In this document: positions 1 to 7,559 of the stretch, piece after piece | Position numbering within the stretch: the stretch's first letter is position 1 | Layout: the number at the start of each line of letters is the position of its first letter | Assembly: GCA_030597435.1 (NCBI GenBank) | Contig: JAUVRV010000028.1 | Span: 1 to 13,373 of the forward strand | DNA: 13,373 bases | Direction of reading: 5' to 3' | From: Gemmatimonadales bacterium | Lineage (GTDB): Bacteria; Gemmatimonadota; Gemmatimonadetes; Gemmatimonadales; GWC2-71-9 | The notes under the pieces: model-generated | What the model was told of the DNA's origin: nothing | The model's database searches: none | What the model saw: only the letters and a program-made list of their open reading frames with translations | Made by a program: the position numbers and the translations under genes

Positions 1-460
1 AAATCGCAAAGAAAACGCTGTAGGATAGGAACACTGCTAGTGCGAACCTCAACGCCAGTGAGTTCGGATATGCATTGAGTCCTACCTGTAGCTCGACTGA
101 CGCGGTCGCCAGGAGTGCGCCGATCCACAACGACAAGATCGGGACAGCCAGCAAGAGTGCGCCGCTGCCATAGCGCAGTAGTACGTAGCGCCATCGTTCC
201 ACTGGCAACGAGAGCGCGTACACGTGTCCTCCACGATGGTCACTCATCCACGCGCTAGTGCCGACCAGCAGCCCAACAGCGCCCGCGAAGGCCGCAAACC
301 AGACGCTCCATTCCCCGGAATTTCGTATTACCTCCCAGGACGGACGTGAGCTGTCGGCGTTTTGTACCGAGAGAATCGGCAGCGCAAACCCCACTACCAC
401 GGCCGGCAACAAGAGAAGCCTCGTCCACTTCCACTGCGCCATCAGCATCACCTTGAACAT
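1..460 (-). CDS. ABC-2 type transporter permease subunit, 3' end cut by window edge
   Basis: This reading frame starts with ATG at 458-460 and stays open to the left edge, giving 153 visible residues. It has a short basic N-terminus followed by four hydrophobic stretches: about residues 14-32, 52-70, 98-120 and 136 to the edge. This is the pattern of an integral membrane permease. Its start overlaps the end of the ATPase gene by 13 bp (448-460), so translation is probably coupled and the two products should form one transporter in the inner membrane. A G-rich stretch (GGGGGTGG) just upstream of the ATG can act as a ribosome binding site. No substrate can be read from the sequence. Family assignment rests on topology plus position after an ABC ATPase. 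The C-terminal part is outside the window. Confidence 0.8.
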   Translation of the reverse strand, partial: MFKVMLMAQWKWTRLLLLPAVVVGFALPILSVQNADSSRPSWEVIRNSGEWSVWFAAFAGAVGLLVGTSAWMSDHRGGHVYALSLPVERWRYVLLRYGSGALLLAVPILSLWIGALLATASVELQVGLNAYPNSLALRFALAVFLSYSVFFAI

Positions 461-1374
461 GAATCCACCCCCGGGTTTGCTTCGACCCGAAAAGTCCGCA
501 GCAACTCCACGAATCCATCCTCCAGGTCCAGATCTTCCACCTCGTTCAGCCTGGCCCCGACTGCGTCGAAATACTCGTGCATGGGAGGCTTCCACCCGCG
601 TACGACCCAGGTTTCTGCATCGCCGACTCCCTCGCCCTGCTCCCGCGACAAGAGTACGAACGGTGTGCTTTCAATGGACGTGGGCGCTCCCGTGATTCGT
701 AAGCGCTTGATGCCGCCCTTGAAGCTCTCGGTAGGCATTTCCGCAACCAGGCGGCCCCGGTCCATCACACCGATCCAATCGCACATGCGCTCGGCTTCGT
801 GAACCAGGTGGCTCGAGATGAAGACGGTTGCACCACGCTGTGCGACGAAATCGACTATGGCAGTCATGACTTCCCGCCGTACAACCGGATCCAGTCCGTC
901 AGTCGGCTCATCGAGAACCAGCAACTGGGGACGCTGCGCGAGTGCCAGCAGCATGAGGAACTTCCCGGTCTCACCCTTCGACAACCGTTTGATCAGTCTG
1001 GTCCTATCGAGATCAAACCGCACCAGTAACCGGTCCGACTCCTGTGCGTCCCAGCTCTTGTAGAACGCAGCGTGAAACCGCAGGGCCTCTTCAACGGTCA
1101 GGCTGGGATCGATGTGCGGGCGCTCGGGCACGTAGCCGGTCTTAGCCAAGACCCTCGTGATTTCGGAGGGCACGTCGTGACCCAACACCCTGATGGTGCC
1201 CGCCTTGGCACGACGCAATGCCAACAGCAACTGGATTGTCGTGGTCTTCCCCGCCCCGTTGGGGCCGAGGAACCCGTAGATCGAACCCTCGGGAACGGTG
1301 AGCGCCAGGTCCTTGATCTCGACCGCCTTGCCGAGTTTGTATCTGACCCCATTAGTCTGAATCGCGTTACTCAT
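448..1374 (-). CDS. ABC transporter ATP-binding protein, YtrB/CcmA-like
   Basis: This 308-residue protein is the nucleotide-binding subunit that hydrolyses ATP to drive the adjacent permease. Visible motifs are the Walker A GPNGAGKTT at residues 37-45, a degenerate signature LSKGE at 131-135, the Walker B LLVLDEP at 151-157 with the D-loop GLD at 160-162, and the switch histidine in SSH at 187-189. The Q-loop position reads YVPE, with Glu where Gln is usual; I believe this is common in the ABC-2 export group. Residues after about 215 form an extra C-terminal domain of about 90 residues with no recognised motif. The start overlaps the end of the GntR gene by 8 bp (1367-1374), and GGAG lies about 9 nt upstream of the ATG. 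The arrangement repressor, ATPase, permease matches YtrA-type efflux or stress operons. The substrate is unknown. Confidence 0.93.
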   Translation of the reverse strand: MSNAIQTNGVRYKLGKAVEIKDLALTVPEGSIYGFLGPNGAGKTTTIQLLLALRRAKAGTIRVLGHDVPSEITRVLAKTGYVPERPHIDPSLTVEEALRFHAAFYKSWDAQESDRLLVRFDLDRTRLIKRLSKGETGKFLMLLALAQRPQLLVLDEPTDGLDPVVRREVMTAIVDFVAQRGATVFISSHLVHEAERMCDWIGVMDRGRLVAEMPTESFKGGIKRLRITGAPTSIESTPFVLLSREQGEGVGDAETWVVRGWKPPMHEYFDAVGARLNEVEDLDLEDGFVELLRTFRVEANPGVDSCSR

Positions 1375-1750
1375 GAGTCTTGACTCCGAGTTCTCGACTG
1401 ACCGCCTCCGCTATCTCGTCGCCGTCGAGACCCAGCCGTGCGGCCTCGCCGAGCATGTTGCGCACGAGCCTGCGCGCCTGCTTCGCCCGCTCCGATGACC
1501 GTTTGGCCATCCCGACCTCACACACGAAAGTGCCGGCTCCCTGTCTCATCGCGACAAACCCCTCGGCCTCGAGTTCACGATACGCCTGCACCACCGTGGC
1601 GGGATTGACACGCAGGCGAGTAGCAAGTTGCCGCACCGACGGCAGTGCGGTTCCCGACCGCAACTCACCCGCAGCAACCGCCACCCTGATGCGAGTGGCG
1701 ATCTGGTCGTACAGCGGGATCGGGCTGCGAGAGTCGAGTTTATTGAACAT
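1367..1750 (-). CDS. GntR-family transcriptional regulator, YtrA subfamily
   Basis: This is a small DNA-binding repressor of 127 residues. A winged helix-turn-helix occupies about residues 10-75 and includes the characteristic LPSVRQLATRLRVNPATV segment (36-53). Only a short helical tail of about 50 residues follows. The lack of a large effector domain is the hallmark of the YtrA subfamily, which usually represses its own operon with a downstream ABC transporter, exactly the arrangement here. I chose the ATG at 1748-1750 because the product then begins at the usual point just before the SPIPLYDQI segment. An upstream in-frame ATG at 1772-1774 would add eight residues and would sit inside the candidate operator. 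Neither start has a clear Shine-Dalgarno sequence. The ligand is unknown. Confidence 0.92.
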   Translation of the reverse strand: MFNKLDSRSPIPLYDQIATRIRVAVAAGELRSGTALPSVRQLATRLRVNPATVVQAYRELEAEGFVAMRQGAGTFVCEVGMAKRSSERAKQARRLVRNMLGEAARLGLDGDEIAEAVSRELGVKTHE

Positions 1751-1755
1751 GACTA

Positions 1756-1779
1756 AGTGTATTGGTCTGCCCATACAAT
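1756..1779. promoter_or_regulatory. Candidate GntR/YtrA operator (imperfect inverted repeat)
   Basis: AGTGTA at 1756-1761 is matched by TACAAT at 1774-1779 across 12 bp. A longer reading is TGTATTGG at 1758-1765 against CCATACA at 1771-1777, with one unpaired base. From memory, YtrA-type regulators bind repeats of the AGTGTA...TACACT kind. The site lies immediately upstream of the repressor's own start and overlaps the candidate -10 element, where an autorepressor would be expected to bind. It is a motif match only. Confidence 0.45.
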
Positions 1780-1802
1780 ACTACAATTTGCCAATTCGTC
1801 AA
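1775..1802 (-). promoter_or_regulatory. Candidate promoter of the GntR-ABC operon
   Basis: Read on the minus strand, TTGACG (1802-1797) is followed after 16 bp by TATTGT (1780-1775). These match the sigma-70-type hexamers at 5/6 and 4/6 positions. Transcription would start near 1767, leaving a leader of under 20 nt before the ATG at 1750. The -10 element overlaps the candidate operator. Confidence 0.35.
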
Positions 1803-1934
1803 GCGAGCCTCCCATCAGGCACTCGAGGCCGGAAACGGCAACTTCTTATGACCAGAATCAGGGAGGGGCCACAATGCGAAGCATGCTTTGTGACGGTGTG
1901 GATCGGCCTAGCGGTGTTGGCGCTACGCGGTCGG

Positions 1935-3380
1935 CTACTGCTTGACGAACCGGAGGTTCTTGACCCTCCCGGCATCGAGCAAGAAACCGGTTATTCGCCC
2001 GTCTCCGCTCCTCTCAAACCGCAGCGTCACGCGGCCTCGCCGCATCTCATCGGTCGCGGCCAAACGTAGTCTACCGTCGAGGTCGTTGCCCACCCTCAGA
2101 ACCAAATCACCCTGCTCGATCACGACCTCATACTCGATATCCAGCTCGCCGCTGTAGTAGAATCCAGCAAGCTCCTGCTTCTGCTGGCTGTCCAGAGGCG
2201 GCGGCTCGGACTCTCCGGCTTCCGGACTCGGTTGCCGCCGGTCCGGCCGTTCGGGCTCGGGCAACAGCCGGTCTGCCAGCAGCACGTCCGCCACGCGTTG
2301 GGACAAGCGCGTCGGGTTGGCAATGCTCACGTTACACAGGCAGATGATGCTCATACGTTCGGTGGGAAATCGCACCACCTGGGCCCTGAAGCCGACAAAA
2401 CCACCACTATGGCTGATCATGGGGAGGCCGCGATACTCACCATGACCTAGCCCAAGCGCATAGCTGAGTGTATCACCGTTGGTCAGCACGCCGTTCCTGA
2501 GCATCTCACGCCAGAACTCCTCCGGCCGGTCGGTTGGCAAGTTGGCGGCTGGTTCCGAGTGGAAGAACCGCTCCCACTGCAACAGGTCGTCCACGGACGT
2601 GAACACGCCCCCGTCGCCTACCATTCCCAGCGTGGTCATGCTGATGCTGTACACACCCGGCCCCGATGGGGTGTAACCGCTCGCACGCATGGGCACGATG
2701 TGGCTGTGATCGTCATGGAAGTGCGTGTGCGTCATGCCCAAAGGCCCGAACAGATGCTGCTGGGCGTACTCCCGCAGCGACAGACCGCTGGCACTCCGCA
2801 CGATCTGCGACAGCAAGAAATATCCGGAATTGCTGTACAGGTGCTGGTCGCCCGGTGCGAAATTCAACTCTTGCTGTCGAGCGAGCATGGCCACGAGTTC
2901 ATCGTCGGTGTAGAAGTCGTCGTCGCTCTGACCGGCCAGGTACATCAACGTCAGGTAGTCTCGCAGACCACTCGTGTGGTGCAGTAGATGGCGAATAGTG
3001 ATTGTCTGCTCGTAGGCTGGTACCTCCGGTACGTACTCTCTGATGTCGTCGTCGAGAGAGAGTTTGCCCTGCTGCGCGAGCAGCACGATTGCGGCCGCTG
3101 TGAATTGCTTCGAGACCGAGCCGATCCTGAAGACACTCGATGGAGAATTGGCAGTACCGTATTCCAGGTTGGCCATGCCATATCCTCGTTTGAACGAGAA
3201 CTCTCCATCTCGTATCACACCGAGAGCACAACCGGGGCTGTGTGTATTGTCAAACTGGGCGAAGATGCTGTCGACTCTCGCTAAGAGACTCGCATCCTGT
3301 GCGGCTGCGGGAAGCGGCGTAAGCACGCACGCGAGTACGCTCAATGCAGCGATCGGCTGCCAGAATGGATTTGACCTCAT
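1935..3380 (-). CDS. Exported serine hydrolase, class C beta-lactamase / DD-peptidase fold
   Basis: This 481-residue protein belongs to the serine beta-lactamase-like (S12/class C) superfamily, which includes DD-carboxypeptidases, D-aminopeptidases and esterases. A signal peptide covers about residues 1-27, with a hydrophobic core at 11-22 and a probable cleavage after AAA before QDA. The catalytic SxxK is S88-V-S-K91, the second motif is Y182-S-N184, and the KTG-equivalent box is H324-S-G-G327. After a Pro/Glu-rich linker (about 375-398) comes a C-terminal beta-rich domain (about 400-481) resembling those found in this group. The ATG at 3378-3380 was chosen because it begins the signal peptide and has GGAAAAG upstream; an extension to 3515 would overlap the previous gene. 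It lies 53 bp after the D-aminoacylase gene on the same strand with no hairpin between, so co-transcription is likely. The substrate cannot be read: a true beta-lactamase role is possible but not the default. Confidence 0.93.
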   Translation of the reverse strand: MRSNPFWQPIAALSVLACVLTPLPAAAQDASLLARVDSIFAQFDNTHSPGCALGVIRDGEFSFKRGYGMANLEYGTANSPSSVFRIGSVSKQFTAAAIVLLAQQGKLSLDDDIREYVPEVPAYEQTITIRHLLHHTSGLRDYLTLMYLAGQSDDDFYTDDELVAMLARQQELNFAPGDQHLYSNSGYFLLSQIVRSASGLSLREYAQQHLFGPLGMTHTHFHDDHSHIVPMRASGYTPSGPGVYSISMTTLGMVGDGGVFTSVDDLLQWERFFHSEPAANLPTDRPEEFWREMLRNGVLTNGDTLSYALGLGHGEYRGLPMISHSGGFVGFRAQVVRFPTERMSIICLCNVSIANPTRLSQRVADVLLADRLLPEPERPDRRQPSPEAGESEPPPLDSQQKQELAGFYYSGELDIEYEVVIEQGDLVLRVGNDLDGRLRLAATDEMRRGRVTLRFERSGDGRITGFLLDAGRVKNLRFVKQ

Positions 3381-3433
3381 GCGCTCTTTTCCTGCATAAG
3401 GTGAGTCCTCACATGCTCTCAAAGCGCCAGCCA

Positions 3434-4942
3434 TTAGCGCGCGCGCCGGATGACTACTCCCGGATAGTGACCTGTACCGGCTTCGTTGCGATAGACGACT
3501 ACTCCGTTGACCCACACCATCTCGACTCCGACCGAGGTCAGCTGCGGATTCTCGGGCGTAGCCCGATCGGCCACCACCTCGGGATCGAACAAGACCAGAT
3601 CCGCGTAATAACCGGTTCGAATTGTGCCTCGCCCTTCGATACCAGTGTTAGCCGCGGCCAGACTCGTCATCTTCCGGACCGCCTCCTCCAGCGTCAGCAC
3701 ACCGCCAGTCCGCACATAGCGCGCAAGCACCCTGGGAAATGTTCCGATGCCACGCGGATGACGACCAGCGAGCGATCCGTCGGTGCAGATGCTTGCGTAT
3801 CGCCATGCGATCAGGCTGGCGATGTCCGCCTCATGCATGCTCGTGGCAATGACGCTCTCGCTGCCGTCGCGGGACTCGGCGATGAGATCGATGTACGTGG
3901 TTACCGGGTCGGATCCACGAAGCTCGGCTATTTCGGCGAGTGTCTTGCCGATATAGGAAGTGTCGGGACTGAACGCTGCCAACACCATTCCGTCCGGGGA
4001 TGTCAGTTCGGTCAACGCGAAGCTTGCAGTTGCCCGGTTGGTGAAATCGCGCTCCGGAAACAAGACCGTCATCGTCGACTGCCAATATGGGTACGGATAG
4101 ACATCAGCGGTGACATCGACTCCCGCATCCCGTGCGCTGTCCAACCGGGCGAGCAAGACATCGGCTTTTCCCCACAAGCTGCGCATCGCCAGCTTCAGGT
4201 GTGATGCGTGTACGGGGATCTCAGCTTCGCTCCCGATCGTCAGCAGTTCGTCTACAGCACTCCAGAGTTCCCGGTCCTCACTCCTCATGTGGCTGGCATA
4301 ACGCCCACCCACACTGGCAGCCTCCCGCGCCAATTCCACGACTTCCGCCGTGGTCGCGTAAATGCCGGGGTCGTACTCGAGCCCGGTCGATAGGCCAAGA
4401 GCACCGGACTCCATCTCCTTGCGCAGCAGCTCGCGCATCAGCTGGATTTCGGACTCCGTGGCGGTTCGCTCGAAGTCATCCTGCAGGACTATGTGACGGA
4501 TGGTGTTGTGTCCTGCGTAGGAGGCAACGTTTACAGCAGGGGGCGTGTCCTCGAGCCTCCCGAAGAAATCAGCCAGTGGTACGTGTGAGGCCCCATCTTG
4601 TCCCACCACGATGGTGGTGACACCTTGACTCACCAGGGCAACCGCCTCGCGGTCGTCCAGCAGGCCTCGGTCGTGATGGCTGTGGGTATCTATGAAGCCA
4701 GGAGCAAGTGCCCTCCCTCTCGCGTCGATAACGGCCTCGTCCTGTCGGGCAACCAACTCTCCCACCTCAGCGATCCGTCCGCCCCGTATCCTGACATCCA
4801 GTTCCCGCGGTGCTTCACCCGTCCCGTCTACCACGAGCGCATTGACGATCAGCGTTGCGGTAGCGTTCCCATCACCGCAGCCAGCGAGAAACAGCAATCC
4901 TACGGCGGTAACTACGAATCCACGGGCTATCGCTAGCACCAT
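3434..4942 (-). CDS. Lipoprotein N-acyl-D-amino-acid deacylase-like amidohydrolase
   Basis: This 502-residue enzyme of the amidohydrolase superfamily is predicted to hydrolyse N-acyl-D-amino acids or related amides. Residues 1-22 form a lipoprotein signal with lipobox L19-A-G-C22, so it is probably membrane-anchored in the periplasm. A small beta domain (about 30-80) precedes the TIM barrel. Metal-site motifs are DTHSH (H87, H89), SHMRSE (H218), HASHLK (H248) and TDGS (D388). The H218 to H248 spacing of 30 equals that of the Alcaligenes D-aminoacylase ligands H220/H250 as I recall them. The loop that normally carries the ligand Cys (GNCG) reads GQDG here, placing Asp116 27 residues after H89, the same distance as H69 to Cys96. 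The ATG at 4940-4942 is favoured by the lipoprotein signal and by AGGGAG 6 nt upstream. It is first in an operon with the serine hydrolase and divergent from the penicillin-acylase gene. The D-specificity is inferred from the family. Confidence 0.9.
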   Translation of the reverse strand: MVLAIARGFVVTAVGLLFLAGCGDGNATATLIVNALVVDGTGEAPRELDVRIRGGRIAEVGELVARQDEAVIDARGRALAPGFIDTHSHHDRGLLDDREAVALVSQGVTTIVVGQDGASHVPLADFFGRLEDTPPAVNVASYAGHNTIRHIVLQDDFERTATESEIQLMRELLRKEMESGALGLSTGLEYDPGIYATTAEVVELAREAASVGGRYASHMRSEDRELWSAVDELLTIGSEAEIPVHASHLKLAMRSLWGKADVLLARLDSARDAGVDVTADVYPYPYWQSTMTVLFPERDFTNRATASFALTELTSPDGMVLAAFSPDTSYIGKTLAEIAELRGSDPVTTYIDLIAESRDGSESVIATSMHEADIASLIAWRYASICTDGSLAGRHPRGIGTFPRVLARYVRTGGVLTLEEAVRKMTSLAAANTGIEGRGTIRTGYYADLVLFDPEVVADRATPENPQLTSVGVEMVWVNGVVVYRNEAGTGHYPGVVIRRAR

Positions 4943-4953
4943 TGAGAACTCCC

Positions 4954-4976
4954 TATAGTGTGGCTCGTATAGTGTG
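4954..4976. repeat. Direct repeat TATAGTGTG x2, 14-bp period
   Basis: TATAGTGTG occurs at 4954-4962 and again at 4968-4976, separated by GCTCG. On the minus strand this reads CACACTATA twice, directly upstream of the AGGGAG ribosome binding site of the amidohydrolase gene. It could be a duplicated -10-like element or a tandem binding site with a period a little over one helical turn. Confidence 0.6.
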
Positions 4977-4999
4977 AAGGCCCGTTCGAGGGGTGTCAA
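4971..4999 (-). promoter_or_regulatory. Candidate promoter of the D-aminoacylase / serine hydrolase unit
   Basis: A consensus -35, TTGACA, reads on the minus strand at 4999-4994. Seventeen bases further is CACACT (4976-4971), only a 3/6 match to a -10, but it is the start of the first copy of the CACACTATA repeat. The AT-rich TATA step just beyond it may serve instead, at a longer spacing. The -35 is convincing; the -10 is not resolved. Confidence 0.35.
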
Positions 5000-5020
5000 T
5001 GACCGGCCAGGGGGATCACC

Positions 5021-5049
5021 TTGACCGCCGACTTGAAGACTTGTATCTC
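5021..5049 (+). promoter_or_regulatory. Candidate promoter of the penicillin-acylase-family gene
   Basis: TTGACC at 5021-5026 is followed after 17 bp by TATCTC at 5044-5049 (5/6 and 3/6 matches). A start near 5056 would leave a leader of about 45 nt. It lies 22 bp from the oppositely directed -35 at 4994-4999, so the two candidate promoters are back to back. Confidence 0.3.
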
Positions 5050-5101
5050 TTTCCCAGGTCACAAGCCTTGATTCCACTGCCAGATACGCCCGAGGTCTTT
5101 C

Positions 5102-7423
5102 ATGACCACACGGAAACCCGCCAGCCGCGCACCCGATCGACTGAAGCTCCGCGTCAGCACAGTCGCCTTCCTAGCAGCCGTATCGGTCACCGTCAGCTCG
5201 TGCGACTTCATCCTCGTGGACAAGCTCACGCAGATGGCCCGTGCCTCCGTAGCCCAGCTCCAGGGTGAAGTCGAGCTGGATGGAGTGCAACAGGACATCG
5301 AGATCCTGCGTGACAAGTGGGGCGTTGCCCACATCTTCGCGAGTACGGTTGAGGACCTCTTCTTCGCGCAGGGTTTCGTCGCCGCCCAGGATCGCTTGTG
5401 GCAACTGGAGATATGGAGGAGGGTTGGCGAAGGACGTTTGGCGGAGATCGCTGGGCCGGTGGCCTTTGAACGTGATCGGCTCGCTCGACTCCTCCGATAC
5501 CGCGGTGACATGGAAGCTGAGTGGACCAGCTATCATCCGGATGGAGAGGCCATAATCACGGCGTTCGTCAGGGGCATCAACGCATTCATCGAACACAACT
5601 CCGACAACCTACCGGTCGAATTCAAGCTGACGGGTGTCGTGCCGGATCCATGGACACGCGAGGTCCCCATCCTCCGCATGGCCGGACTACCGATGACACA
5701 AAACGGCATCGACGAAATCGCCCTCGCACTGGCTGTCGACGAATTGGGGCTCGAGGAAGCCAACCGGCGCGACGAACCAGACCCCTGGCATAGCCTCGGC
5801 ATACCGCGAGGCCTCGAGATAGCGGCAGTTCCCCGTGAGGTCCTGGAGGTATTGGAAGCCGGTTATGCACCGCTACCACGCATATCCGTATTGGATGATC
5901 GGGACCAGCCGTCCGGCGCCGTGGATGATGACCGTTCCCCGGCCGGCAGCAACAATTGGGTAGTATCTGGAGCGATGTCCGCCACAGGTCAACCGCTGCT
6001 GGCAAACGATCCACACCGTAGGATCACGCTCCCCTCCTTGCGATACCTGGTGCACCTGAACGGCCCTGGCTGGAACGTCATAGGATCTGGCGAACCTGCT
6101 CTACCCGGTGTGGCCATCGGCCATAACGAGCGGATCGCCTGGGGGCTCACAATCGTAGGCATCGACCAGCAGGACATCTTCGTCGAGCAGGTGAATCCGG
6201 ACGACAGGAATCAGGTCAGGTGGAAGAACGCATGGGAACCCCTGACAGTCGAGATAGACACCATTCTGGTGCAGGGCGAAGCGCCCCGCGTAGTGGAACT
6301 CAAGTTCAGCCGCCACGGTCCCATCATTTACGAGGACACCGTCAACCACCGCGCGTACGCGTTTCGCTCGGTTCTCGCGGAGCCCGGAACGGCCGGGTAC
6401 CTCGGATCGCTCCGCGTCGATCAGGCCCAGAACTGGGAGGAGTACCTCGACGCGATGAACCATTGGCTTGTTCCGTCGGAGAACATGGTTTACGCCGACG
6501 TTGACGGGAACATCGGCTGGCAGGCGGCTGGCCTCACACCGATCCGTTGTTGTGGTTGGGTGGGGAGGCTACCGGCCCCTGGGACCGGGAGCTTCGAATG
6601 GAGTGGGTTTCGACCAATGAGTGAACTGCCGCGTGAGTTCAACCCGGAAAGAGGTTACATCACAACGGCAAACCACAACATCATGCCAGAGGACTTCTCT
6701 CCGGCCCTGGGCTACAATTGGTCCTCACCTGTTCGCTATCACCGGATCGACGACGTGTTGAGTGACAGTGGCGACTTCGGCGTCGAAGACTTCAAGCTGT
6801 TACAGCACGACGTGTATTCCTCGGTAGCAGCCGAGGCTCTGAAGGCACTGGAAGGTTGGACGGGGAGAACCGACCAGACCGAACGGGCCAGGCGGCTGCT
6901 CTCGTCGTGGAATGCCGAGTTGCATAAGGACCTGCCCGAGGCAGCCCTATTCAAGGCGTGGGACGCGGTAGTAGACCGGCGCGTGTTCGATCCCGACATG
7001 GCACCCGACGAGCGGGCTTCCCTTGCGGAGACAGCCATGGAGATCGCCATTGAGAACCTCGAGACATCACAGGGGGATGACTGGTCGGCCTGGAACTGGG
7101 GATCGATGAACCATACACGTTTCGAGCATCCGGTCACTGCCGCCTTCGACTTGCCTGCGGTGGACCGACCTGGGGACCTCACGACGGTGAATCTCACGGC
7201 CGAATGGGGTGGTTCGTTCAGGGAGATCCTCGACGTGTCGGACTGGGACAATTCGGTCGCCACGAGTACTCCCGGACAATCCGCTCAACCCCAGAGTCCT
7301 CACTACGCCGACCTGCTCGACATGTGGGCGAGCGGCGAGTATTTCCCACTGCTGTTCACCCGTGAGGCCATCGAGGAAAACACGGAACACAGGCTGGTGC
7401 TCAAGCCAAAACGGGATAACTAG
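5102..7423 (+). CDS. Penicillin acylase family protein (S45 Ntn hydrolase)
   Basis: This 773-residue precursor is of the family that cleaves itself and then hydrolyses N-acyl side-chain amides (penicillins, cephalosporin side chains, acyl-homoserine lactones). An N-terminal signal of about 34 residues ends in VSSC (C34), which fits a lipobox, so a periplasmic lipoprotein is likely. The alpha part runs to about residue 260, followed by an acidic spacer. The beta subunit would begin at the catalytic Ser283 in the GSNNW segment. Downstream conserved blocks are GHNERIAWG (340-348), RHGP (404-407), the NMVYAD...GNIGW block (461-473) and TTANH with Asn524. Asn524 is beta residue 242, close to the catalytic Asn241 of E. 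coli penicillin G acylase. GAGGT sits 5 nt before the ATG. All expected catalytic elements appear intact. The natural substrate is unknown; the neighbouring D-aminoacylase suggests N-acyl amides. Confidence 0.95.
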   Translation: MTTRKPASRAPDRLKLRVSTVAFLAAVSVTVSSCDFILVDKLTQMARASVAQLQGEVELDGVQQDIEILRDKWGVAHIFASTVEDLFFAQGFVAAQDRLWQLEIWRRVGEGRLAEIAGPVAFERDRLARLLRYRGDMEAEWTSYHPDGEAIITAFVRGINAFIEHNSDNLPVEFKLTGVVPDPWTREVPILRMAGLPMTQNGIDEIALALAVDELGLEEANRRDEPDPWHSLGIPRGLEIAAVPREVLEVLEAGYAPLPRISVLDDRDQPSGAVDDDRSPAGSNNWVVSGAMSATGQPLLANDPHRRITLPSLRYLVHLNGPGWNVIGSGEPALPGVAIGHNERIAWGLTIVGIDQQDIFVEQVNPDDRNQVRWKNAWEPLTVEIDTILVQGEAPRVVELKFSRHGPIIYEDTVNHRAYAFRSVLAEPGTAGYLGSLRVDQAQNWEEYLDAMNHWLVPSENMVYADVDGNIGWQAAGLTPIRCCGWVGRLPAPGTGSFEWSGFRPMSELPREFNPERGYITTANHNIMPEDFSPALGYNWSSPVRYHRIDDVLSDSGDFGVEDFKLLQHDVYSSVAAEALKALEGWTGRTDQTERARRLLSSWNAELHKDLPEAALFKAWDAVVDRRVFDPDMAPDERASLAETAMEIAIENLETSQGDDWSAWNWGSMNHTRFEHPVTAAFDLPAVDRPGDLTTVNLTAEWGGSFREILDVSDWDNSVATSTPGQSAQPQSPHYADLLDMWASGEYFPLLFTREAIEENTEHRLVLKPKRDN

Positions 7424-7485
7424 CGACACAAGCTTGATGCAGCCAGGCTAGACAGTACCATTAGTCACCGCTCGGGACTATCCTA

Positions 7486-7517
7486 AGAGAGTCCGGGTCT
7501 GTAGCCCCGGGCTCTCT
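7486..7517 (+). terminator. Strong 12-bp hairpin between penicillin acylase and M14 genes
   Basis: AGAGAGTCCGGG (7486-7497) pairs fully with CCCGGGCTCTCT (7506-7517), with one T-G wobble and an 8-nt loop. It lies 63 bp after the penicillin-acylase stop and 42 bp before the peptidase start. There is no T tract after it, so it is not a standard intrinsic terminator. It may be a factor-dependent terminator, a 3'-end stabiliser of the upstream transcript, or part of the peptidase leader. A weak promoter-like pair upstream (TTGATG at 7434-7439, 16 bp, TACCAT at 7456-7461) would place the hairpin in the peptidase 5' leader. Confidence 0.5.
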
Positions 7518-7559
7518 CATCCTGAATCCTTACAGCTCAGCTCGAGGTGAGGCCCTTCG

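Noticed and set aside
1909..1925. Short inverted repeat TAGCG/CGCTA just after the serine hydrolase stop, considered as a terminator
   Set aside because: Only 5 bp of stem with a 7-nt loop and no T tract on the minus strand; easily a chance match.
1757..1945. A 62-residue plus-strand small frame in the GntR-serine hydrolase gap
   Set aside because: No ribosome binding site, low-complexity translation, overlaps the operator at one end and the serine hydrolase stop at the other.
1380..2069. A 229-residue plus-strand frame across the GntR gene and the gap
   Set aside because: It is antisense to the GntR helix-turn-helix and the 3' end of the serine hydrolase, with no recognisable domain.
1935..3380. 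Assignment as a true resistance beta-lactamase
   Set aside because: The S-V-S-K, YSN and HSGG motifs fit the broad S12/class C superfamily; the long C-terminal extra domain and neighbours favour a peptidase or esterase role.
3344..4204. A 286-residue plus-strand frame opposite the D-aminoacylase gene
   Set aside because: It lies wholly antisense to a gene with clear metal-site motifs, and its translation shows no family motif, only His/Arg-rich shadow composition.
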